A stretch of 5,344 nt of DNA from Clostridiales bacterium. Its GTDB lineage: Bacteria > Bacillota > Clostridia > Lachnospirales > WQUN01. Shown in pieces: positions 1-4,300 of this stretch. Positions within the stretch are counted from its first letter, which is position 1. The number at the start of each line of letters is the position of its first letter. Location of the stretch: contig JAISWA010000117.1 of the NCBI GenBank assembly GCA_031271275.1, forward strand, positions 1 to 5,344. Direction: 5' to 3'. The notes beneath the pieces are model-generated. The model did no database searches. It was not told the DNA's origin and was given only the letters and a program-made list of their open reading frames with translations. Made by a program: the position numbers and the translations under genes.

Positions 1-258
1 AAAACCGCGACCATTACCGGTGTCCATAAAAACGGAAGCCCCGTGGAAATTGTACTGGTCAGCGGCGGCACGGAAATTACGGTAAACGGCGCGGTCTATG
101 ACATCGGCGCATACGCGGGGGCGGAAAACCTGCGCGGCTTATGCACCGCCTATAACAGCGACGGCGCATTGTACCTGCCCTTCCGCGCGGTGGCAAGCGC
201 CTTCGGCTGCGACGTGGCTTGGGACGAAGCAAATTCCGCCGCGACCATAACGAGGTAA
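1..258 (+). CDS. 3' end of a stalk-domain (copper amine oxidase N-terminal-like) protein, partial
   Basis: The reading frame is open from base 1 to the TAA at 256-258, giving 85 visible residues; the start lies upstream of the window. A GTG at 43 is in frame but has no ribosome binding site and sits inside domain sequence, so it is not taken as the start. The last residues read LYLPFRAVASAFGCDVAWDE followed by a short strand ending in ATITR. This is the typical pattern of the copper amine oxidase N-terminal-like (stalk) domain, which in Firmicutes is a non-catalytic module usually found repeated in secreted or cell-surface proteins. KTATITG at visible residues 1-7 looks like the end of a preceding copy, so at least two tandem copies are likely. 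A secreted location is inferred from the family, because the signal peptide region is not visible. What the rest of the protein does cannot be told. A long hairpin terminator lies about 160 bp downstream. Confidence 0.8.
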   Translation, partial: KTATITGVHKNGSPVEIVLVSGGTEITVNGAVYDIGAYAGAENLRGLCTAYNSDGALYLPFRAVASAFGCDVAWDEANSAATITR

Positions 259-283
259 CCGCTGTAATTTAGAAAAACAAACG

Positions 284-359
284 CTGTCATTCTGAGCGAA
301 GCGAAGAATCTTCACGTATACAAATTGGAAGATTCTTCGCCTGCGGCTCAGAATGACAG
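284..359. repeat. Palindromic repeat element, copy A (72-bp core 286-357)
   Basis: The left arm (286-310) begins GTCATTCTGAGC and ends CGAAGAATC. The right arm (331-357) is its inverse complement, and the pairing extends outward by CT/AG to 284-359. The arms differ only in a short internal spacer: GAAG in the left arm, and CGCAGG (read on the opposite strand) in the right. The unpaired centre, 311-330, is 20 nt long. A second element with the same arms, the same 72-bp core length and a 20-nt centre of different sequence lies at 5078-5149 in the opposite orientation. This looks like a dispersed REP-like or miniature mobile element placed between genes. No transposase gene is in the window. Confidence 0.85.
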
Positions 360-370
360 TGCGGTGTGCG

Positions 371-390
371 TCTTCCCTTCGCTCAGAATA
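371..390. repeat. Degenerate half copy of the palindromic repeat
   Basis: These 20 bases match the inverse complement of the left-arm sequence of copy A (288-307) at 18 of 20 positions. They differ by a G-to-C change near the start and by the final base. The half copy lies 11 bp after the right arm of copy A. It may be a remnant of an earlier element or of a duplicated arm. Confidence 0.6.
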
Positions 391-415
391 ATAATACAAG
401 TCGGATAAACACAAC

Positions 416-457
416 AAAAAATAAGCCGCCCTGTGGCAAGGTGATGGCTTATTTTTT
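416..457. terminator. Rho-independent terminator, probably bidirectional
   Basis: AAAAAATAAGCC at 416-427 pairs perfectly with GGCTTATTTTTT at 446-457. This 12-bp stem encloses an 18-nt loop that can itself form a short GCC/GGC stem. The T run lies within the 3' arm on the plus strand, and the A run gives the same on the minus strand. It is the best terminator for the partial gene ending at 258, although it sits about 160 bp after that stop. It may also stop transcription arriving from the minus-strand gene that ends at 646. Confidence 0.7.
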
Positions 458-512
458 GCGTAAGTTAACATAATTACGTCCGGTCACAACCGCCCGGCTT
501 GCGTTTCAAGAG

Positions 513-537
513 AAGCGAGTGTTACAACCACTCGCTT
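513..537 (-). terminator. Hairpin terminator downstream of the minus-strand Cys/Pro-repeat gene
   Basis: AAGCGAGTG (513-521) and CACTCGCTT (529-537) form a 9-bp perfect stem around a 7-nt loop. Read on the minus strand the stem is followed by a pyrimidine-rich tract (TTCTCTT). It lies about 110 bp past the stop codon of the minus-strand gene that ends at 646, which fits a terminator for that gene. The T tract is interrupted, so termination may be only moderate. The plus-strand side is also followed by a C/T-rich run. Confidence 0.5.
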
Positions 538-595
538 TCTCTATTCTCTCCACATTATAATCGCGATATGCGCCCAGTGTCAAACGGCCGATTTT

Positions 596-624
596 GGATA
601 TTTACGGATATTTGCGGGATATTT
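596..624. repeat. Three helically phased GGATATTT motifs
   Basis: The octamer GGATATTT occurs exactly at 596-603, 606-613 and 617-624, with starts 10 and 11 bp apart. It lies in the gap just past the stop of the minus-strand gene and belongs to no coding sequence. Spacing near one helical turn would place all three on one face of the DNA, as in multi-site protein-binding regions. A chance short duplication is equally possible. Confidence 0.5.
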
Positions 625-645
625 CAAAACGCCGGGGAACAAGTC

Positions 646-1893
646 TCACGCGTTTATAAACATCAGCCAATACCCGAACTCCCCGGGTACAAGGGCGGTG
701 TCCTCGCAGCATTTAAACTGCGAAAAGCCTATGCGCGCCGCCTGGTTGCGCTGCATGGGGTCAAATACGCACGGAAGCCCGATGACATACTGCCTTCGCC
801 CCATATCCGTAAGCGTGCCGAAAATGCAATGCCCGAACTCGTCGTGCGCCGTGCGGAAAAACGCCTCGTTATACAGCCCGGGCGCGTTCTTGGGCACGGG
901 AATCTGTTCTTTTTTGTACACTTTAACCCAGGTAACGGAGCGGCTTTGCTTTTTAAACGGTGTGACGCTCTCGTTGTTTTCAAAAAACTGCTGCATACGC
1001 GCGTCCATCTCACAGTTGTCCGGCTCGGCTTGCTCGGCTTGCCCCGGCGTGTCCGGCGGTTCCCCGTTTACATTCTTTACGGCTCTTTGCCTCGGCTTTG
1101 TGCGGGGTTTCGCTCTGGTCCTCGGCCTTGGCGCGGGTTCCGGCAACGCTTCCGCCGGCGGTTCGGGCGCTTCGCAATTTTCTTCCGGCGTGGGAAGCGG
1201 CGCGCAAGTTTCTTCCTCCGTTGGAGGCGGGGACGCGCAGGTTTTTTTTTCCGGCGGCGGCAGGGGCGGGGGCGCACAGATTTTTTCTTCCGGCGGCGGC
1301 GGAGACGGGGGCGCGCAAATTTTTTCCTCCGCAGGCTCGGGACCGGGGTAGTACGCCGCCGTGGATTCGGGCACGGTATATTTCGGTTCCGGAGGCGCGG
1401 CATATTTATCCGTCGAAAATACCGGTGCCGTTTCCGGCGCGGGTTCATAGGACGCGGGTACAAGCGCCGGCTGCATCGCCGGGGCAAGCGCGTCATAAAA
1501 ATTGTTCCGCCATTGGAATTGCTCGCCCCGGCTGCCAAACAGCGGCACGAGCAAGCCCGGCTTTTTATGGGCGATAACCGCGACGCCCGCGCAGTCGGAA
1601 AGCTTGAACCCGCTGTCCAAAATATTCCCCGGGTCGCACTCCCGGCGCGCTTCCGCCTTGCCTTTTTCGTCCACGGGCAGGTTCCCCACCGGCAGCCCGG
1701 CTACGCGGCCCTTCGACGGAAACAGTAAATAAACCGTATAGGAGGTTTCCGGTTTCAAATCCTGCGCGATGCAGGTCACTTTCCCGGTTCCGGTACGTTC
1801 CTCAAGCACGCAGCGCCCGGCGGGCGGGCGTCCTTTGCAGTCAAAACCGTTGTCCTCCACCGACAGCGGGATAAAATATCTGCTATACTCCAT
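646..1893 (-). CDS. Uncharacterised protein with Cys/Pro-rich repeat linker
   Basis: This encodes 415 residues and stops at a TGA (646-648 on the plus strand). The start at 1893 is chosen because a perfect GGAGG lies 5 nt upstream. The frame stays open further upstream, but only by running antisense into glmM. Three parts are visible. Residues 1-145 are a Cys-containing region beginning MEYSRYFIPL, with strand-like stretches such as YTVYLLFP and AGVAVIAHKK. Residues 146-290 are a low-complexity Pro/Glu/Ala linker with five CAPP-type units (cysteines 193, 207, 219, 230 and 240), then an Arg/Lys/Pro stretch at 255-270. Residues 318-415 form a probably globular C-terminal domain with the segments RRQYVIGLPCVFDP and GEFGYWLMFINA. 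No signal peptide, membrane helix or recognised catalytic motif is visible. The overall plan recalls unnamed Clostridia proteins with a conserved N-terminal domain, a variable linker and a GEFGYW-type end, but that is recollection, not a search result. Function is unknown. Confidence 0.85.
   Translation of the reverse strand: MEYSRYFIPLSVEDNGFDCKGRPPAGRCVLEERTGTGKVTCIAQDLKPETSYTVYLLFPSKGRVAGLPVGNLPVDEKGKAEARRECDPGNILDSGFKLSDCAGVAVIAHKKPGLLVPLFGSRGEQFQWRNNFYDALAPAMQPALVPASYEPAPETAPVFSTDKYAAPPEPKYTVPESTAAYYPGPEPAEEKICAPPSPPPPEEKICAPPPLPPPEKKTCASPPPTEEETCAPLPTPEENCEAPEPPAEALPEPAPRPRTRAKPRTKPRQRAVKNVNGEPPDTPGQAEQAEPDNCEMDARMQQFFENNESVTPFKKQSRSVTWVKVYKKEQIPVPKNAPGLYNEAFFRTAHDEFGHCIFGTLTDMGRRQYVIGLPCVFDPMQRNQAARIGFSQFKCCEDTALVPGEFGYWLMFINA
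1170..1335 (-). repeat. Degenerate tandem repeat coding for Cys-centred Pro-rich units
   Basis: This part of the minus-strand gene codes for residues of about 187-241. It consists of five successive units of the form (P)EE-K-x-C-A-P-P followed by a proline run. The cysteines are 14, 12, 11 and 10 residues apart, so the units shorten towards the C-terminus. The first two units share EEKICAPP exactly; the later ones diverge (KKTCAS, EETCAP, EENCEA). The repetition is visible on the plus strand as recurring TTCTTCCGGCGG-like blocks, suggesting growth by slippage or unequal exchange. Confidence 0.75.
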
Positions 1894-1898
1894 AATGT

Positions 1899-1903
1899 CC
1901 TCC
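1899..1903 (-). promoter_or_regulatory. Ribosome binding site deciding the start of the minus-strand gene
   Basis: CCTCC on the plus strand is GGAGG on the minus strand, 5 nt before the ATG at 1893. No in-frame upstream ATG before glmM has a comparable site, so this fixes the 415-residue form. Confidence 0.75.
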
Positions 1904-1963
1904 GTATTGTTTTTATTATTAATATTTATGCGCGCCGCGGCACGTGCAGAACGTAAAACGGAA

Positions 1964-1969
1964 TACAAT
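1964..1969 (+). promoter_or_regulatory. Candidate -10 box for glmM in the divergent intergenic region
   Basis: TACAAT matches the sigma-A -10 consensus at five of six positions and lies about 34 bp before the glmM start. No good TTGACA-like box is seen 17 bp upstream (CACGTG there), so the call is weak. The 109-bp gap 1894-2002 must also hold the promoter of the minus-strand gene. An AT-rich stretch at 1910-1929 is the likely region for its -10 element. Two overlapping 8-bp palindromes, GCCGCGGC (1934-1941) and GCACGTGC (1940-1947), sit between the two start regions. Confidence 0.3.
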
Positions 1970-1991
1970 AAGGGGCAGCTAAATTTTATCT

Positions 1992-1996
1992 GGAGG
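1992..1996 (+). promoter_or_regulatory. Ribosome binding site deciding the glmM start
   Basis: GGAGG lies 6 nt before the ATG at 2003. It selects this start over the much longer open frame that runs upstream through sequence antisense to the divergent gene. The resulting N-terminus, MGKLFGTDGVRG, is the canonical start of GlmM. Confidence 0.85.
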
Positions 1997-2002
1997 TTTG
2001 TT

Positions 2003-3364
2003 ATGGGGAAATTATTCGGGACAGACGGCGTAAGGGGCGTCGCCAATACGGAACTCACCGCCGAAATGGCGCTTGCGTTGGGACGCGCCGGCGCGTATGT
2101 GCTTACCAAAGATAAAAACGCGAACGCGCCGAAAGTGTTGGTAGGGAAAGATACGCGCCGTTCCGGCGACATGTTGGAAGCCGCGCTCACCGCCGGGCTT
2201 TGCTCTCTCGGGGCGGAAGTGTACCTGGCGGGCGTGGTGCCCACGCCGGGGGTGGCGTATCTCGTCCGTAAGTACGGGTTGGACGCGGGCGTTATGATAT
2301 CGGCTTCCCACAACCCCATGGCGGACAACGGGATAAAATTTTTCAACGGCGAGGGCTACAAGCTCCCCGACGCGTTGGAGGAAGAAATTGAAATGCTCTA
2401 CGAAGTGGGCACCGGCGGGCTGCCGCACCCCACCGGCGTCGGCATAGGCACCGCGCGGGTATGTGAAAGGGCGGCGGAGGATTACCGGGCATACTTGCTT
2501 TCCACCGTGCCGGGGCTTTCCCTCAAGGGAATGAAGCTCGCCATAGACTGCGCCAACGGCGCGACCGGCAGCGTGGCGCCCGCGCTGTTTAAAATACTGG
2601 GCGCCGACGTCACGAGCCTGTTTACCGCGCCGGACGGGACGAACATAAACGAAAACTGCGGTTCGACCCATATCGGCCCGCTCAGGGATTTCGCCAAGCA
2701 AAACGGCTGCGACGCCGCGTTCGCCTACGACGGCGACGGCGACCGCCTGCTTTGCGTGGACGATACCGGAACGGTGGTGGAGGGCGACGAAGTGGTTGCC
2801 ATTTGCGGTATGGATTTGCACAGGCGCGGCTTGCTCGCCCACAACGCCATCGTCGGGACGGTGATGAGCAACCTCGGGCTTTCGCTTATGTGCCGCGAGC
2901 ACGGGCTGACCTTATACCAAACCGCCGTGGGCGACCGCTATGTGTTGGATAAAATGCTTGCCGGGGGCTTCACCCTCGGCGGCGAGCAGTCGGGGCATAT
3001 CATTTTCCGCCAATACGGCACCACCGGCGACGGTATACTCACCAGCTTGCAGCTGCTGTCCGTGCTGCGGCGGGAAAACAAAACGCTTTCGGCGTTAAAG
3101 CGCGTAATGGAAGTGGTTCCCCAGTCGCTTGTCAACGCGCGGGTGCCGAACAACCGGAAGTTTTTATGGGTCGAGAACCCTGCCATACTCGCGCTTATCG
3201 AGGAAGCGGAGGAACTGCTCGGCGGCGGGGGCCGCGTGCTTGTGCGCCCTTCCGGCACCGAGCCGCTGATTCGCGTGATGATTGAAGGCCGCGACGCGTC
3301 GTTGATTGACGAATGGGCTAAAAAAATAGCGGCTGCCATTGAGACGGAATTAAAATTAAGTTAG
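2003..3364 (+). CDS. glmM: Phosphoglucosamine mutase
   Basis: GlmM interconverts glucosamine-6-phosphate and glucosamine-1-phosphate in the cytoplasm, the step between GlmS and GlmU on the way to UDP-N-acetylglucosamine for peptidoglycan. The protein has 453 residues, the usual family length. It begins KLFGTDGVRG. The phosphoserine loop SASHNP at 100-105 places the catalytic serine at 102, as in E. coli GlmM. The metal-binding loop DGDGDR is at 243-248, the sugar-binding GGEQSGH at 326-332, and the phosphate-binding RPSGTEPLIRVM at 415-426. All four regions of the alpha-D-phosphohexomutase fold are therefore intact. TDG near the start and the GGEQSGH loop favour GlmM over phosphomannomutase or phosphoglucomutase. 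It is divergent from the preceding gene and separated by 169 bp from the next, so it looks monocistronic. It lacks the cdaA/ybbR neighbours seen in many Firmicutes. No clear terminator follows it. Confidence 0.97.
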   Translation: MGKLFGTDGVRGVANTELTAEMALALGRAGAYVLTKDKNANAPKVLVGKDTRRSGDMLEAALTAGLCSLGAEVYLAGVVPTPGVAYLVRKYGLDAGVMISASHNPMADNGIKFFNGEGYKLPDALEEEIEMLYEVGTGGLPHPTGVGIGTARVCERAAEDYRAYLLSTVPGLSLKGMKLAIDCANGATGSVAPALFKILGADVTSLFTAPDGTNINENCGSTHIGPLRDFAKQNGCDAAFAYDGDGDRLLCVDDTGTVVEGDEVVAICGMDLHRRGLLAHNAIVGTVMSNLGLSLMCREHGLTLYQTAVGDRYVLDKMLAGGFTLGGEQSGHIIFRQYGTTGDGILTSLQLLSVLRRENKTLSALKRVMEVVPQSLVNARVPNNRKFLWVENPAILALIEEAEELLGGGGRVLVRPSGTEPLIRVMIEGRDASLIDEWAKKIAAAIETELKLS

Positions 3365-3383
3365 CGCAGGATTGCGCAGGATT
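3364..3383 (+). repeat. Perfect 10-bp tandem duplication at the glmM stop
   Basis: GCGCAGGATT is present twice in direct succession, starting at the last base of the glmM TAG codon. The second copy contributes the TTGCGC that could serve as a -35 box for the following promoter. Confidence 0.7.
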
Positions 3384-3400
3384 TAGAGCGGGTATATAAT
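3372..3400 (+). promoter_or_regulatory. Candidate sigma-A promoter upstream of the 3534 gene
   Basis: TTGCGC (3372-3377) is followed after 17 bp by a perfect TATAAT (3395-3400). The -10 box and the spacing are ideal, and the -35 box matches the first three bases of the consensus. It would give a leader of roughly 125 nt before the ATG at 3534. It overlaps the sigma-D candidate, so the two may be alternative promoters. Confidence 0.4.
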
Positions 3401-3424
3401 CCAATTATTACAATCTGCCGATAT
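3397..3424 (+). promoter_or_regulatory. Candidate sigma-D (SigD/FliA type) promoter for the 3534 gene and flagellin
   Basis: GCCGATAT at 3417-3424 is an exact match to the -10 element I know for Bacillus subtilis sigma-D, the flagellar sigma factor. TAAT at 3397-3400 lies 16 bp upstream and matches three of four bases of its TAAA -35 element. Its position upstream of a gene pair that ends in a flagellin supports function. Transcription would begin near 3431, right at the leader hairpin. Eight-base matches can arise by chance; the context makes this one credible. Confidence 0.6.
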
Positions 3425-3427
3425 ATA

Positions 3428-3467
3428 ATAGGCGGTGATATTAAGTATAAACGGCAACGCCGCCTAT
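3428..3467 (+). promoter_or_regulatory. Leader hairpin in the 5' untranslated region
   Basis: ATAGGCGG (3428-3435) pairs with CCGCCTAT (3460-3467), an 8-bp perfect stem with a 24-nt AT-rich loop. With the sigma-D start site this stem would be at or next to the mRNA 5' end, a position typical of stabilising hairpins. An alternative small hairpin, CGGC-AAC-GCCG at 3452-3462, shares bases 3460-3462 with the large stem, so the two cannot form together. No T run follows, so it is not a terminator for glmM. Confidence 0.5.
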
Positions 3468-3468
3468 C

Positions 3469-3490
3469 ATTACAGTTGTACAACTGTAAT
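3469..3490. promoter_or_regulatory. Perfect 22-bp palindrome, possible operator
   Basis: The half site ATTACAGTTGT is followed at once by its exact inverse complement, with no spacer. It contains two TACAnnTGTA motifs (3471-3480 and 3479-3488) overlapping by two bases. This motif is the core of operators bound by the BlaI/MecI/CopY repressor family. It lies about 40-60 bp downstream of the proposed transcription starts and 44 bp before the ATG at 3534. Repression by blocking transcription is a reasonable inference, but no such repressor is encoded in the window. Confidence 0.55.
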
Positions 3491-3533
3491 ACGCTGTGGG
3501 GTTTGAAAAATATTTTAAGAGGGAAGAAAGGAA

Positions 3534-4259
3534 ATGATCAACATGGATGTGAACAGTTTATCCGGCTTAAAGGACTACAATTACGTAAACAGCAGCGCGG
3601 CGACCAACAAAGCCGCGGCCGCCGCCTCGGAAACCGAGGAAAAAGCGGCGTCAACCGCCGCTGAAAGCGGCGCGGCAGCCGAAGACGCCAACGCCAACGA
3701 AGCCGCTGTTTACGAACCGTCCGCAGAAGCGACCAAGACCGAGTACAAACCGGATATGTCAAAGGTCAGGGCAATGATTGCCGAAAGCAACTCGAAGGTG
3801 GAATCTTTCCGCCGCTTAGTGGAGGGGCTTTTCAGCAAGCAAGCCAACAAAGACTCCATCGCGGTGGACGGCATGGACTGGTTTACCGGCGGCAACCTGA
3901 AGAAAACGTTGGAAGGCATTCTGGTTGACGACGAAACCCGCGCCGCCGCCCAAAAGGAAATGGAAGCCGACGGTTATTGGGGCGTGGAAGCCACCGCCAC
4001 CCGCATACTCGATTTTGCCGTAGCGATTTCCGGCGGGGACCCGTCCAAAATCGAGGAGCTTCGCAAGAACACCGAGCTCGGCTTCAAAAAAGCGGAGGAA
4101 ATGTGGGGCGACGAACTTCCCGAAATCAGCAAGCAGACCATCGAAGCCGTGCGTAAGGGCTTTGACGAGTGGGAAAAGGCAGGTTCCGCCGACGCGATTA
4201 CCCTGCTCAATAAAGACAAAAATTCAAACGCTTCCGAGCTTCTCAGCGTAAGCAAATAA
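3534..4259 (+). CDS. Uncharacterised protein, probably co-expressed with the downstream flagellin
   Basis: This encodes 241 residues. Two starts are possible: ATG at 3534 has GAGGG 10 nt upstream, and ATG at 3543 has AAGGA 10 nt upstream. The choice alters only three residues. Residues 1-20 are followed by a low-complexity Ala/Glu/Ser/Asn segment at about 20-60, probably disordered. Residues 74-215 look like a mainly helical globular domain, with YWGVEATATRILDFAVAISG at 148-167 and MWGDELPEISKQTIEAVRKG at 190-209. I recall similar WGGELPEI-type segments in unnamed proteins of many bacteria, but I know no function. There is no signal peptide, membrane helix or cysteine. The gene lies 41 bp before the flagellin gene on the same strand with no terminator between, behind a sigma-D-like promoter. 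A flagellar or motility-related role, or export by the flagellar secretion system, is inferred only from this context. Confidence 0.85.
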   Translation: MINMDVNSLSGLKDYNYVNSSAATNKAAAAASETEEKAASTAAESGAAAEDANANEAAVYEPSAEATKTEYKPDMSKVRAMIAESNSKVESFRRLVEGLFSKQANKDSIAVDGMDWFTGGNLKKTLEGILVDDETRAAAQKEMEADGYWGVEATATRILDFAVAISGGDPSKIEELRKNTELGFKKAEEMWGDELPEISKQTIEAVRKGFDEWEKAGSADAITLLNKDKNSNASELLSVSK

Positions 4260-4268
4260 GTGTATAAT
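4240..4268 (+). promoter_or_regulatory. Candidate internal promoter for the flagellin gene
   Basis: A perfect TATAAT (4263-4268) lies just after the stop of the upstream gene. TTCTCA (4240-4245), a four-of-six match to TTGACA, lies 17 bp before it, inside the 3' end of that gene. It could give extra flagellin transcription independent of the upstream promoter. The 41-bp gap is AT-rich, so a chance TATAAT is possible. Confidence 0.35.
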
Positions 4269-4284
4269 ATAAATTATTAAACAT

Positions 4285-4290
4285 AGGAGG
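4285..4290 (+). promoter_or_regulatory. Strong ribosome binding site of the flagellin gene
   Basis: A perfect AGGAGG lies 10 nt before the ATG at 4301. Reading upstream in the same frame reaches a TAA at 4265-4267 with no ATG, GTG or TTG on the way. The short flagellin N-terminus is therefore not a start-site error. Confidence 0.8.
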
Positions 4291-4300
4291 TGAATGGTAT

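Noticed and set aside
459..478. CGTAA/TTACG inverted repeat around GTTAAC
   Set aside because: The 5-bp arms with a 10-nt loop are too weak, and the two symmetries do not share a centre.
556..561. TATAAT promoter for a plus-strand or antisense transcript
   Set aside because: The hexamer is perfect but has no -35 box at suitable spacing, and no plus-strand gene follows before glmM.
499..1728. Long plus-strand open frame rich in arginine and phenylalanine
   Set aside because: It is antisense to the minus-strand gene and reads its Pro/Glu repeats as Arg/Phe runs. It has no ribosome binding site or domain-like sequence.
1769..2002. Upstream extension of glmM
   Set aside because: The extra residues are antisense to the divergent gene. 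MGKLFGTDGVRG behind GGAGG is the family-typical start.
1894..2346. N-terminal extension of the minus-strand gene into glmM
   Set aside because: The extension overlaps glmM antisense, lacks a ribosome binding site, and a perfect GGAGG marks the ATG at 1893.
2012..2902. Long minus-strand open frame inside glmM
   Set aside because: It is a shadow of a high-GC gene: rich in His/Arg/Val, no start signal, and lying fully within a certain gene.
3428..3467. Terminator for glmM
   Set aside because: The stem is good but is followed by CATTACAG, not a T run, and it coincides with the predicted leader start of the next unit.
4281..4300. CsrA binding site over the flagellin ribosome binding site
   Set aside because: CsrA control of flagellin is known in Bacillus, but the bases before GGA (TA) do not fit the ANGGA core and no supporting hairpin is seen.
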